A stretch of 64,000 bases of DNA from Oceanicola sp. 502str15 (GTDB lineage Bacteria > Pseudomonadota > Alphaproteobacteria > Rhodobacterales > Rhodobacteraceae). Within the stretch, counting starts at the first letter, position 1; each line of letters opens with the position of its first letter. Below the pieces are notes generated by a model, which saw only the letters and a list, made by a program, of their open reading frames with translations, was not told the DNA's origin and made no database searches. Shown piece by piece: positions 1 through 8,143 of the stretch. Where the stretch lies: the NCBI RefSeq assembly GCF_024105635.1, contig NZ_WYDQ01000002.1, positions 124,001 to 188,000 on the forward strand. Reading direction: 5' to 3'. Position numbers and translations under genes: made by a program.

Positions 1-465
1 AAGAACAATCCGAAGGACGCCTAGGTGATCCTGCACATGCTGGAGATCGGCGCGCTCCAGTTTTTCCATGATCCACTGGTGACGGGATTGGCCGACATCC
101 AGGAGCTATCGAAGACCCACGAGATTGTCTCGCGTTCGAAGACCGAGCTCTGGCACCGCATCCTGACGCATTACCTGCCACTCTACTTCCCCGAGGCGGA
201 GCGATTTCATCGAAGTTCCCGGACCGACTGGTTCCTGGCATTCCTCGAGAAGTATCCGACACCGAGGATGATCACGACCATGAGCCGCGAGGCCTTCGGT
301 GCAGATGCGTGGCAGGTGGTCGGTCGGAAGGTCTCAAAAGAGCGTTTGCTCTCAGACATTTACGCCACGACCGTAGACTCTGTTGGTTTGCCCGTAGAAC
401 CGGACTCTGACGCTGTTCGCATGTTCCGCCTGATGCTCGCCGAAGGGCGCAGCTTGGTTCGCCAG
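1..465 (+). pseudogene. IS110-family transposase fragment with an internal stop
   Basis: The frame reads KNNPKDA, then TAG at 22-24, then VILHMLEIG and on to about residue 148. This matches the middle of IS110-type DEDD transposases, where the TAG position is normally CAG (Gln), so it looks like a nonsense mutation. The 3' side is cut exactly where the IS3 terminal repeat begins at 466, and the 5' side runs off the window. The only start after the stop is a GTG at 25, so no full transposase can be made. It is not a copy of the intact IS110-type gene at 32-33 kb. Confidence 0.7.
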
Positions 466-515
466 TGAACCGCCCCGGGTTTACCGGAGAGTAGAACTCT
501 CAAAAGGTGAGCCAC

Positions 516-848
516 ATGACAGAGAAGAAAGTTACCCCGAGTTACACGGCCGAGTTCCGCGCGCGCGGCGTTCGGCTTTTTCATGAGCATCGCGCTGATT
601 ACAGCAGCGACAATGCCGCCCACCGTGCCATCGCGTCGAAGCTGGGCTGCTCCTCGCATTCTCTGCGGGACCGGTGTCTGCGCGCCGCTCGCGATGCCGG
701 AGAATTGTCCGGGCCGACCAGCGAGGAGAAGGCGCGGATCAAGGCTCTGGAGCGCGAGAACCGCGAGCTTCGCACAGCCAACGAGATCCTGAAGAAGGCG
801 AGCGCGTATTTAGCTCAGGCGGAGCTCGACCGCCCGTTCCGGAAATGA
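516..848 (+). CDS. IS3-family transposase OrfA
   Basis: A 110-aa protein with the helix-turn-helix (about residues 8-55) followed by a leucine-zipper-like coiled coil (KARIKALERENRELRTANEILKKAS) typical of IS3 OrfA, which binds the terminal repeats and mediates multimerisation. ATG at 516 follows an AAAAGG ribosome-binding sequence; a GTG at 507 in the same frame is the alternative. Its TGA overlaps the orfB ATG (ATGA at 845-848), so orfB could be made by translational coupling or by the -1 frameshift usual in this family. Confidence 0.85.
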   Translation: MTEKKVTPSYTAEFRARGVRLFHEHRADYSSDNAAHRAIASKLGCSSHSLRDRCLRAARDAGELSGPTSEEKARIKALERENRELRTANEILKKASAYLAQAELDRPFRK

Positions 849-1750
849 TCGCGTTCATCGATGCGCATCGCAAGGTCTTCGGGGTCGGGCCGATCTGCCG
901 TGTGCTGCCGATCGCCCCGTCGACCTATTATGCGCGCAGTGCAATCATCCGCGACCCTGACCGGGCCTCGGATCGGGCGAAACGGGATGGACGGGACAGC
1001 ACGGAAATCAAACGCGCGTTTGATGCCAGTCGCGGCCGCTACGAAGCCCGCAAGATCTGGCATCAGCTGCGCCGGGAAGGTCGGGACATCGCCCGCTGCA
1101 CGGTCGAACGGCTCATGAAAGCGTTGGATTTGCAGGGCGTGGTGCGCGGCAAGAAGAAAAAAACGACAATCCCGGACCCCGGCCAGGCCTGCCCGGACGA
1201 CAAGGTGAACCGGGAATTTACAGCTGCGACGCCGAACCAGCTCTGGGTCTCGGATTTCACCTATGTCTCCAGCTGGGCCGGCATGGTCTATGTGGCCTTC
1301 GTCATCGATGTCTTCGCCCGCAGGATCGTCGGCTGGCGGGTCTCGACCTCGATGACCACCAGCTTCGTGCTCGATGCGCTGAACCAGGCGATCTGTCAGC
1401 GTTGCCCGGATGAGCAGGAGCAACTGATCCATCACTCGGATCGTGGCAGCCAGTATCTGTCGATCCGCTACACTGAGCGGCTGGAGGAAGCCGGGATTGA
1501 TCCTTCGGTGGGCAGCGTCGGCGACAGTTACGATAACGCCCTGGCCAAAAGCACCATCGGATTGTTCAAGACCGAGGTCATTAACTTCCTCGGCCCGTGG
1601 AAATCCATCAGCCAGGTCGAGTGGGAAACCCTCAGATGGGTCAGCTGGTACAACACAGAGCGGCTACACAGCGCCATCGGCTATGTCACGCCGCAAGAAG
1701 CAGAGGAGGTCTTCTATGCGAACATGAATGCCCTTGAAAAAGCCGCGTAA
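845..1750 (+). CDS. IS3-family transposase OrfB, altered catalytic triad
   Basis: A 301-aa DDE integrase-core protein. The N-terminal HTH_21-like part (IAFIDAHRKVFGVGPICRVL) is followed by the rve core. The first Asp lies in WVSDFTY and the second in HHSDRGSQY. The third catalytic residue should be Glu in the DNALAES motif, but here the sequence reads DNALAKS, with codon AAA at 1547-1549 (residue 235) where GAA is expected. One G-to-A change explains this and predicts loss of transposition. The rest of the frame is intact, so the mutation may be recent. Confidence 0.87.
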   Translation: MIAFIDAHRKVFGVGPICRVLPIAPSTYYARSAIIRDPDRASDRAKRDGRDSTEIKRAFDASRGRYEARKIWHQLRREGRDIARCTVERLMKALDLQGVVRGKKKKTTIPDPGQACPDDKVNREFTAATPNQLWVSDFTYVSSWAGMVYVAFVIDVFARRIVGWRVSTSMTTSFVLDALNQAICQRCPDEQEQLIHHSDRGSQYLSIRYTERLEEAGIDPSVGSVGDSYDNALAKSTIGLFKTEVINFLGPWKSISQVEWETLRWVSWYNTERLHSAIGYVTPQEAEEVFYANMNALEKAA

Positions 1751-1791
1751 GTTTTGAACAAAAAACTCTCCGGTAAAACCGGGGCGGTTCA

Positions 1792-1888
1792 GTTCGGCCG
1801 CGAAGGCCAGCATCTCGCGCACGAGATCGCCATCAGCCTGCTTCTCAACCAGCTCGATCAGAGCCATTCTCTCTTCGGTCATCGTCAT
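1792..1888 (-). pseudogene. IS256-family transposase N-terminal fragment
   Basis: Reading on the minus strand from an ATG at 1888 (second ATG at 1882), the translation MTMTEERMALIELVEKQADG and the next dozen residues match the N-terminus of mutator/IS256 transposases. A GGAG lies directly upstream. Similarity stops at 1792, where the IS3 right end begins, so only about 32 codons remain. The C-terminal bulk is missing from the window. Confidence 0.6.
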
Positions 1889-2032
1889 CTCCGTTGTCGG
1901 TTCCAGGTCTCGCAACCCGAACCTTCTCCGAAGATCGGCGGGGACCGCCAGCGTCACGCCCGGCCGCGCGCTGCGCTACGCCGGAGGCTCCGCGCGCAGC
2001 CTCCTACACCACCACCCGGGACACTGCCCAAT

Positions 2033-2658
2033 CGGTTCGCTCTCAGCACTGCGGATGTCGAGGATCTGCTTGCCGAGCGTGGCGTGGTCGTTAGTCGAGA
2101 AACGGTTCGGCAATGGGTGAACCGGTTTGGTGCCCATTTTGCCGCTTGCATCCGGAAGGATCGGCCGGCACCGGCAGACAAGTGGCACCTTGATAAGGTC
2201 GTGGTGCCGATCAACGGGGTGAAAGGCTGGCTCTGGCGGGCGGTCGATGCAAGCGGGGATGTGCTCGATATTCTCGTTCAGCCACGGCGAAACGCGAAGG
2301 CCGCGCGACGTTTCCTGAAGCGGCTGATCGCCCAGTTCGGCGAACCGCGCGTTGTCATCACGGACAAGCTGCGCAGCTACTTCAAGCCGATCAAAGATCT
2401 TGCGCCAGGCGCGGATCATCGTGCGCATAAGGCCTGAACAATCGGATCGAGGGATCACACCGGCCTACGCGGCGACGGGAGAAGATCCAGGGAAGGTTCA
2501 AATCGCCGAGACAGGCGCAGAGGTTTCTCGCGTCCCACGACCAGATCAACACCATCTTCCGTCCCCGCCGCTACCGACTGTCCACCATCTCTTACCGCCA
2601 CGCCAGAACCGACGCGTTCGACCTATGGGATGGCTATGCCGCCGAGATGACCGCCTGA
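2033..2658 (+). pseudogene. IS6-family transposase, 5' truncated and frameshifted
   Basis: From RFALSTADVEDLLAERG onward the translation follows IS6/IS26-type transposases: a helix-turn-helix (VVVSRETVRQWVNRFG), the first DDE Asp in WHLDKVV, the second in VVITDKL. At about 2428 the frame breaks: CATAAGGCCTGA reads HKA-stop where HKGLNNRIE is expected, consistent with loss of one G. The C-terminal third (ENRIEGSH-type region to DLWDGYAAEMTA, stop 2656-2658) continues in the next frame. The first 20 or so codons are missing. Three independent kinds of damage make it certainly inactive. Confidence 0.78.
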
Positions 2659-2705
2659 TCTCTGGAAAGCCACGCCCTTCACATTCCCCGCCGAACAACT
2701 TGGCG

Positions 2706-2921
2706 ATGCCGTTTCAGAGCATAAGACGCATCATCGACGCGCAAAGCTGCACCTGCGCCACCCGGTATCCGTCCTGGGAGGCCGCGGAGGCGGTCTACTT
2801 TGATCGCTATTCCTCGGCAGACTATTGGGGCGTGGTCGAGGCGACGTCAGACTTTCGGCGGCAGGCGAACGATCTCCGAAAGCAGGCCATGCCGATCTGC
2901 GAAGCGGCCGGCAACTGGTAG
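2706..2921 (+). pseudogene. C-terminal remnant of an unknown T4SS-region protein
   Basis: About 60 residues (SCTCATRYPSWEAAEAVYF to AICEAAGNW-type end) close with TAG six bases before the virB6 start. The frame upstream is IS6 debris, so the ATG at 2706 is probably not a real start and the gene has lost its 5' end to the IS6 insertion. In VirB-type operons this position, just upstream of virB6, is held by virB5 or a small lipoprotein/entry-exclusion gene. I do not recognise this sequence well enough to choose between them. Confidence 0.4.
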
Positions 2922-2927
2922 CGGGTC

Positions 2928-4007
2928 ATGAGCGTCGTCGCGTATTTCGTGGAAACGGCCGAAGGCTATCTGGACTCGGCGGCGGAAACCCAGTTCGGGG
3001 CCGTAGCCGCCACGGTCGGAACGATGCTGGTCCTCGGAACGACGCTCGTGGTCATCCTCGTCTGTCTCAACATGATCTACCAATACCGGTCCATGGACGG
3101 CCGGACCGCCTTCTGGCTCGCCGTGAAGATCGGCCTGATTGGCATATTCGCGACCAACTGGGTCCAGTTCAACGCACTCGCATCCGCCATCCTGAACGGA
3201 ATAGACAGCATCGCAGGATCGCTGGTCGCGTCGGTCGGCGGCGGGACGCCAGGACCGTCAGGGACCTTCGCCGAAGAGTTCGATCAGCTGATAGCCGCGC
3301 TTGGGGATTACCTGAACGCTGCGGGGTCCGAGTTGAACTGGATGGCTGGCGCGCTTCTCGACACGCTCGGCGTTCTCCTGCTGTCGATCCTCGGAGGGCT
3401 GGCGGCCTTCATCGTTGTCGCCTCCAGGCTCATGATCACGCTTTTGATCGGGATCGCTCCGGTGATGATCTTCCTGACCCTCTTCGAGGTGACCAAGGAT
3501 TATTTCGCACGCTGGCTCTCGGCGCTGATCTCCTTCGCGATCTACCCCATCGTCATCGCCGGCGTTTTCGCGACCATCACCGGAGTCTCGCGCGCATTGC
3601 TCGCCGAACTTGGTGATCCGGAGGGGGCTTCGAACATCGGCGCCCTCCTGCCCTTCTTCATGATGGTCCTCATGGCCAAGGGGTTCATCATCGCCACCCC
3701 GTTTATCGTCCGGTCGGTCTCCGGAAACATCATGATGCCGGCGCTTTCGGCAGGCTTTGGCGGGAGCTATGCTTTCGCGCGGGGCCTGGCAGGCAGCCAG
3801 CAGGTTTACAACCGATACGCCATCGGAGGCACGACTGGTGCCGAATATGCCGCGCTTCGGGCCAGGCAGTTTCTCGGCGTCCAAGCGCTCCCGACCCGCC
3901 CTAATGCCGCGGGTGGCGCGCCCGCTGCACCTTCAGGCAACTCATCCGGCACCGGTGCCCGCATGCTTGCGCAACTAGCACGGCTGAGCAGGCTGGGTCG
4001 ACGGTAG
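2928..4007 (+). CDS. virB6: VirB6/TrbL-family type IV secretion inner-membrane protein
   Basis: A 359-aa polytopic membrane protein. Hydrophobic segments lie at about residues 30-52, 62-80, 140-170, 172-195, 205-230, 240-262 and 270-290. The stretch around RLMITLLIGIAPVMIFLTLFE and the following FARWLSALISFAIYPIVIAGVF are the conserved core of VirB6/TrbL. The tail after 310 is Ala/Pro/Ser/Gly-rich. VirB6 forms part of the inner-membrane channel of conjugative T4SSs. Upstream virB genes and the usual virB8-virB11 are absent here, so this copy is stranded; coupling protein and relaxase reappear only at 26-31 kb. Confidence 0.85.
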   Translation: MSVVAYFVETAEGYLDSAAETQFGAVAATVGTMLVLGTTLVVILVCLNMIYQYRSMDGRTAFWLAVKIGLIGIFATNWVQFNALASAILNGIDSIAGSLVASVGGGTPGPSGTFAEEFDQLIAALGDYLNAAGSELNWMAGALLDTLGVLLLSILGGLAAFIVVASRLMITLLIGIAPVMIFLTLFEVTKDYFARWLSALISFAIYPIVIAGVFATITGVSRALLAELGDPEGASNIGALLPFFMMVLMAKGFIIATPFIVRSVSGNIMMPALSAGFGGSYAFARGLAGSQQVYNRYAIGGTTGAEYAALRARQFLGVQALPTRPNAAGGAPAAPSGNSSGTGARMLAQLARLSRLGRR

Positions 4008-4339
4008 CGCAGACCGGACGAGGCAAGTCTACCGGGAACAGGCTGTCCGCGGGCAAAATCTTTGCTGCCTGCTGGGACCGTGGCAAACAGCATGAATTGT
4101 TTTGCGTTGGTGGCAGCGTGCCGCGTCTGGGGACGGCGCATTGCTACAGGATCAGGCGCAACGGCATCGGCGCCGGTGTTGCTGTCTGAGACGTCTATCC
4201 TGTATCCCGTTCTCACATCAGAGCATTTGAGGGCAAGCTTCCTATGGGAAATTGCCGGTAGCGGGCAGTAAATTGCAGCGATGTTCTCGCTGAGTTTTTA
4301 ACTTGTCACTTGACAATTTAAGAGAGTGGAGTATCTAAG
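4008..4339. other. Intergenic region between virB6 and the HicA-like pair
   Basis: No coding sequence is supported in these 332 bases. The last 40 bases become AT-rich and carry the 14-bp palindrome annotated separately. No terminator with a clear U-tract was seen after virB6. Confidence 0.5.
4303..4316. promoter_or_regulatory. Palindromic operator/promoter candidate of the HicA-like operon
   Basis: TTGTCA-CT-TGACAA is a perfect inverted repeat ending 23 bases before the GTG start at 4340. The embedded TTGACA (4310-4315) would also serve as a -35 box, although no good -10 at the right distance is visible. A palindrome overlapping the promoter is what an autoregulating antitoxin would bind. 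Confidence 0.5.
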
Positions 4340-4609
4340 GTGCCAAGGAAGAAGCACACATCAAAGGAAATCGAGGCCGTCATCCAGGAGCTCGAAGAGC
4401 TGGGATGGGACTTTATTGAGGGCAAGGGGCACGCGTGGGGGATCCTCCGATGCCCGGCCAACGATAAGGATTGCCGCTGTGGCGAGTTTTGTCAGATGTC
4501 TGTCTGGTCGACCCCGAAGAATCCACAGCAGTTCGCGAAAAGGATCCGACAGAAGGCTCTGGCCTGTGTGAAGCTTCAGAAGAACGACGAAGGTAAATCC
4601 GATGGCTGA
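4340..4609 (+). CDS. HicA-like small protein, candidate toxin
   Basis: An 89-aa protein starting at GTG with GGAG eight bases upstream. The pattern, helix (IEAVIQELEELGW), strand, GKGHAWGILRCP, strand, C-terminal helix (PQQFAKRIRQKALAC), resembles the dsRBD-like fold of HicA mRNA interferases, whose catalytic His lies in a G-S-H motif. Here His31 is in GKGH. Unlike classical HicA it carries a Cys-rich insertion (C38, then DCRCGEFC), suggesting a metal site. It overlaps the next gene by eight bases. The function is inferred from fold-like pattern and operon layout only. Confidence 0.55.
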   Translation: MPRKKHTSKEIEAVIQELEELGWDFIEGKGHAWGILRCPANDKDCRCGEFCQMSVWSTPKNPQQFAKRIRQKALACVKLQKNDEGKSDG

Positions 4610-5165
4610 AGAATTCGAATTCGAACTGGTCTTTGCACTCCCCGATGAGGAGCACGATGCGTTCGCGCTCTCTGACGCGGTCTTTGAGGCGGGCTTTGAG
4701 GATGCGCTCGTGGGCACCGGCCATGCCGGTCTGCTGGGAGTGGAACTGGAACTTGAAGGGGATGAAGCCGAAAGCACGATCCTTGAAGCGGCGAGGGCGC
4801 TGATCAAGGCGCTGCCGGCGGGCACAGTCCTGCGCGAGGTCCGTCCCGACCTAGTGTCTCTTGCGGATGTAGCCGAGAAACTTGAGGTGAAGCGACAGGC
4901 GCTGCAGCAGCGCAAGATGCCCCTTCCCGTTGCGGGTGGTCTTTACCGCATCGATGAGATGCTCGAGGTGCTGATGGAGGCCTCAAAGCCGGCAAAGGGG
5001 CAGCGTCGTCCTCGCTTCAATCTCGCTTCCGCCGCGAAGTGGTTTCGTGCGGGCCCCGCGGCCCGTCGGGTGAACGCTCGGTTAGCAATGCGTGAGATTG
5101 ACCCTGCGACGATCGAGCGGGCGCCTCGACCCGAGCGCGACGAACCTGTTTTCCGGCACCCGTGA
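4602..5165 (+). CDS. Putative partner/antitoxin with helix-turn-helix
   Basis: A 187-aa acidic protein. Residues 1-80 form an alternating strand/helix segment rich in Glu/Asp (EFEFELVFALPDEEHDAF, later VELELEGDEAEST). Residues 84-108 (LVSLADVAEKLEVKRQALQQR) read as a helix-turn-helix, as in antitoxins that repress their own promoter. The basic C-terminus after 125 is probably disordered. ATG at 4602 overlaps the upstream gene. The layout toxin first, longer DNA-binding partner second, is that of HicAB loci. The N-terminal domain is not the standard HicB fold that I would recognise. An IS5 fragment follows at once. Confidence 0.55.
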   Translation: MAEEFEFELVFALPDEEHDAFALSDAVFEAGFEDALVGTGHAGLLGVELELEGDEAESTILEAARALIKALPAGTVLREVRPDLVSLADVAEKLEVKRQALQQRKMPLPVAGGLYRIDEMLEVLMEASKPAKGQRRPRFNLASAAKWFRAGPAARRVNARLAMREIDPATIERAPRPERDEPVFRHP

Positions 5166-5230
5166 AGGCGTTCGTAGGATACGTCACTTCCGAGCCAACG
5201 TTTGCCAATCACACCGTGATACCGAGATAG

Positions 5231-5404
5231 ATAGACGCTTGACCATTTGCCGAACTCGGCGGGTAGGTCCCGCCATGGCGCACCGGCTTGGGCAATCCAG
5301 GAAATGCCATTGAGGACGAGGCGGAAGTTTGTTGGCTTGCGTTCGTTCGGGGCTCGGGCGGCAAGGATGAAGCGCTCTAAGAACACCCATTTCTGGTCCG
5401 ACAT
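5231..5404 (-). pseudogene. IS5-family transposase N-terminal fragment
   Basis: From ATG at 5404 the minus strand encodes about 58 residues (MSDQKWVFLERFILAARAPN and on to WRDLPAEFGKWSSVY) matching the DUF4096 N-terminal region of IS5/IS1031-type transposases. Similarity ends at about 5231. It marks the left edge of the catabolic island. Confidence 0.7.
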
Positions 5405-5490
5405 GAAATTTCGCTCTAAGCTGCTCTCCAAAGCAGATGCCAGCTTGAATCACACCCCAAGTCCGAGGAGGATTCCTTTTTCAAAATGAC

Positions 5491-6726
5491 TTAGGAAACG
5501 GCGCTGGCGGCCCGCGCCCTGTCGAAAACGTCTTTAATCGACTTAGCCGGATCGGCCAGCTCCGCCACGGAGGGGGTAAGGCCTTCAATGATCATCCTGC
5601 GTCCGGCCTGGTAGGCACGCGGTGAACTCAGCGCATCGACAGCGACGAGACGACCCTCCCGGAAATACCAGTGGGACCACCCTTCGCCAGCCGCCTCGCG
5701 CGTCACGATCTCGTCCCCCGGCGATCCGCTGCCCGCGATCTGAAGTTTCAGATCGAACTGGTCCGACCAGAACCACGGGTTCGGCACGTAGACATCGATG
5801 CCGCCAAGAATTTTCCGCGCAACCACCTCGCCGGTATCGATAGCATTGCCGACGCTTTCCAGACGAAGGTCGCCGGTTTCCAGCCGGTAGCAGGCGCAAT
5901 CTCCAGCCGCGTAGATCGCAGGGTCGGACGTGCGTCCCGAGGGGTCGGCAAGAATTCCGTTGGAAATTTCCAGACCTGCCGCCTCTGCCAGCGCGGTGCG
6001 AGGCGCGGCACCGACCCCCACGACAACGAGATCCGCGGCAATTTCTTCGCCGTCAGCCAGCCGTGCGCCGGTCACACGGGTCTCGCCCATCAGCCCGGAA
6101 ACGCCCTGCCCACAGATAATCTTCACGCCGTGATCGTCATGCAGCGCGGCAATCGCCCCCGCCGTTTCGGCGCCGGCTACACGGCCGAGGATCGCTGGCG
6201 CCGCCTCGACCACGACGACGTTCTTGCCCAGACCGCTGGCCACCGCCGCCATCTCCAGCCCGATATAGCCGCCGCCGATCACCAGCACATTTCTGGCGGC
6301 ATCGAGCTCGGGCCGAAGCAGTTCCACATCCGCGCGGTCCCGGATCGTGAAGACACCGCCCAACCCGCGCAAAAGACTGTCCGGCAGGTTGCGCGGCGCC
6401 GCGCCGGTTGCCAGCACCAGCGCGTCATACTCCAACGCTTTCCCATCGCAGAGAGCCACCTGCCGCGACACACGATCAATCTGCGTCACCCCGGCCCCCA
6501 GCATTAGCCGGATATTCTGAGCCTCGTACCAGGGGTCGGGTCGGAAAAAGAGCCGCCCTGCCTCCAGCTTTCCAAGAAGATAGGCCTTGGAAAGAGGTGG
6601 GCGCTGATACGGGGCGAATGCCTCGTCGCCGACAAGCGTAATGTCGCCCTCGAAACCTTCGGCACGCAATTTGGCCGCACAGGCAAAACCCGCCTGTCCG
6701 GCTCCGATGATGACCACCTGTTTCAT
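5491..6726 (-). CDS. NAD(P)H-dependent ferredoxin/rubredoxin reductase (FAD)
   Basis: A 411-aa pyridine-nucleotide-disulfide-type oxidoreductase of the putidaredoxin reductase class, which passes electrons from NAD(P)H to a 2Fe-2S ferredoxin. FAD-binding VVIIGAGQAG at residues 4-13; RPPLSK at about 42; a second dinucleotide fold VLVIGGGYIGLEMA near 145; the late FAD motif AAGDCA near 270. Start ATG at 6726 is preceded by GGGAG on the minus strand; an upstream in-frame extension is rejected because the FAD motif normally begins within the first ten residues. It lies downstream of the IclR gene and ferredoxin gene, completing a class I P450 electron chain. Confidence 0.88.
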   Translation of the reverse strand: MKQVVIIGAGQAGFACAAKLRAEGFEGDITLVGDEAFAPYQRPPLSKAYLLGKLEAGRLFFRPDPWYEAQNIRLMLGAGVTQIDRVSRQVALCDGKALEYDALVLATGAAPRNLPDSLLRGLGGVFTIRDRADVELLRPELDAARNVLVIGGGYIGLEMAAVASGLGKNVVVVEAAPAILGRVAGAETAGAIAALHDDHGVKIICGQGVSGLMGETRVTGARLADGEEIAADLVVVGVGAAPRTALAEAAGLEISNGILADPSGRTSDPAIYAAGDCACYRLETGDLRLESVGNAIDTGEVVARKILGGIDVYVPNPWFWSDQFDLKLQIAGSGSPGDEIVTREAAGEGWSHWYFREGRLVAVDALSSPRAYQAGRRMIIEGLTPSVAELADPAKSIKDVFDRARAASAVS

Positions 6727-6798
6727 CAAACTCTCCCGTCCTGCCCCGGCGACGGATGCCACCCCGCCCGCCGAGCCCCTGCCCAAAAGTTTCCGGCG

Positions 6799-7689
6799 CT
6801 AGCCTTGCCGGAAAATAAGCCTGTGCATCGTTTCAGCCGATTTCAGCGTCGCTTCTCCCACGCGCTCAAGATCGTCGCTGTCGAGCTGTCCGGTGAAGCT
6901 GGAATTGGCCAGCATGAACCGGATGATGCCGTTGGTGTCGAAGATCGGCGCGGCGATCGTTGTCACACCCCGGATGAACTCTCCCGGATCAATTGCCCAG
7001 CCTTTCTTCCCCGTCTCTTCAACCTCGGCGAGATACACGTCGAAATCCGGGCCGTTCTGCCAGCGCACGGCTTTGAATTTTTTCCTGAGCTGTTTTTCGT
7101 CAAGATCGCTCATCGCCGCATAGCACCGGCCCATCGCTCCGCTCATGGCAGGGATCCGGGCGCCGACAGTCATCTGGATCCGCATCATCCCCCGGCCCTC
7201 GGCGATGCCCTTCAGCACCAGCCGCTCGTCCCCGGTCAGTTGCCACAGCGCCGATGTAACGCTGAACTGGCTGACGATGCGCTCCATCGCCTCCCGCGCC
7301 CGCGAAAAGGCGCGTTCGCCGTCAGACGCCGCTTCGGCAAGCTCGATTGCACCCGGACCGAGCGTGTAAACCTTTCTGCTTGCATCGAAATGCAGAAAGT
7401 TCTCCGCCGTCAAGGTACGGCAGATATTGAAGGTTGAACTTGGACTTTGACCGATCGCCCTGGCAATCGCCGTCGCCCCGTAAGGTGTGCCCGCATGGGC
7501 CAGGAACCGCAGAACGGACAGTGCGTGAACGACGGAATTAACGACACCGGGAGACTTCGGGCCGCGCTCGGACTCCGCACCGGAATCGTCAGTCTCACCT
7601 TCGTTTTCCAAGCTAGCGTCCACATTTACCTCCAACAGATGCGGTCCCGTATCCGGAATCATAATGCAGGATTTGGAATCGGTACACAT
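6799..7689 (-). CDS. IclR-family transcriptional regulator
   Basis: A 296-aa regulator: after about 45 residues of acidic linker there is a winged helix (VVHALSVLRFLAHAGTPYGA with TAIARAIGQSPSSTFNICRTL, about residues 50-110) and a C-terminal effector domain (GMMRIQMTVGARIPAMSGAMGRCYAA and FDTNGIIRFMLA). ATG at 7689 has GAGAGGA upstream; ATGs at 7749 and 7662 are alternatives, and the long N-terminal linker makes the choice uncertain. It sits inside the P450 operon between ferredoxin and reductase and probably senses a pathway intermediate. Candidate sites for it are at 11743, 23569 and 25621. Confidence 0.85.
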   Translation of the reverse strand: MCTDSKSCIMIPDTGPHLLEVNVDASLENEGETDDSGAESERGPKSPGVVNSVVHALSVLRFLAHAGTPYGATAIARAIGQSPSSTFNICRTLTAENFLHFDASRKVYTLGPGAIELAEAASDGERAFSRAREAMERIVSQFSVTSALWQLTGDERLVLKGIAEGRGMMRIQMTVGARIPAMSGAMGRCYAAMSDLDEKQLRKKFKAVRWQNGPDFDVYLAEVEETGKKGWAIDPGEFIRGVTTIAAPIFDTNGIIRFMLANSSFTGQLDSDDLERVGEATLKSAETMHRLIFRQG

Positions 7690-7785
7690 GTTCCTCTCAT
7701 GGGGTTCGCCCCGAGGATGAAACCGTGAAGCAACGGGCGACACAAGCATGGATTCGGAAGCCTGAACGATTGGCAGACCCGGTCC

Positions 7786-8106
7786 CTACTCCGCGGGTAC
7801 CCGCAAAACGATACCGTCGATATCCTGGCTCGCGACGATCTGGCAGGACAATCGGCTGCTGGGCAAAGGAGGCGTGACCGAGAATTCGAGCATGTCATCC
7901 TCGCCCGGCTCACGTTCTTTCAAAAGCTGATCCATGTTCTCAACGTAAACGTGGCAGGTGGCACAGGACAACGCCCCGCCGCATTCGCCGATTATGCCGG
8001 GCACGTTGTTGTTCTGCGCCGCGTTCATCAGTGGCTCGCCGAGCGGCACATCGGCCTCGATCCGTTCTTCGGCTGACGTGATCCACGTTACCTTTATCGT
8101 ACTCAT
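7786..8106 (-). CDS. 2Fe-2S ferredoxin, putidaredoxin/adrenodoxin type
   Basis: A 106-aa ferredoxin. Cluster ligands are C42, C48, C51 (GECGGALSCATC) and C88 (RLSCQIV), the CX5CX2C...C arrangement of vertebrate/bacterial P450 ferredoxins. The length equals putidaredoxin. It is encoded between the crotonase-like gene and the IclR gene, close to the P450, and most likely delivers electrons from the reductase at 5491-6726 to that P450. ATG at 8106 is preceded by GGAGAG. Confidence 0.92.
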   Translation of the reverse strand: MSTIKVTWITSAEERIEADVPLGEPLMNAAQNNNVPGIIGECGGALSCATCHVYVENMDQLLKEREPGEDDMLEFSVTPPLPSSRLSCQIVASQDIDGIVLRVPAE

Positions 8107-8143
8107 TCCAATTCTCTCCGATCGTCGCGCGGTGACGGCAGCG

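Larger units (their letters stand above)
466..1791 (+). mobile_element. IS3-family insertion sequence, 1326 bp
   Basis: Two nearly identical 27-bp terminal inverted repeats, at 466-492 and 1765-1791, enclose orfA and orfB. Each repeat begins TGAACCGCCCCGG and they differ by one base in the middle. The flanking three to four bases (CAG on the left, GTT on the right) do not form a target duplication. The left flank is IS110 sequence and the right flank IS256 sequence. This suggests the element now marks a recombination or deletion junction rather than a simple insertion. Confidence 0.9.

Noticed and set aside
463..1795. A target-site duplication for the IS3 element
   Set aside because: The flanking bases (CAG and GTT) do not match over three or four positions.
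1754..2437. A single 227-codon protein joining IS256-side sequence to the IS6 transposase
   Set aside because: The first 90 codons are the antisense of the IS256 fragment and IS3 end; only the later part resembles a transposase, so it is a chance fusion frame.
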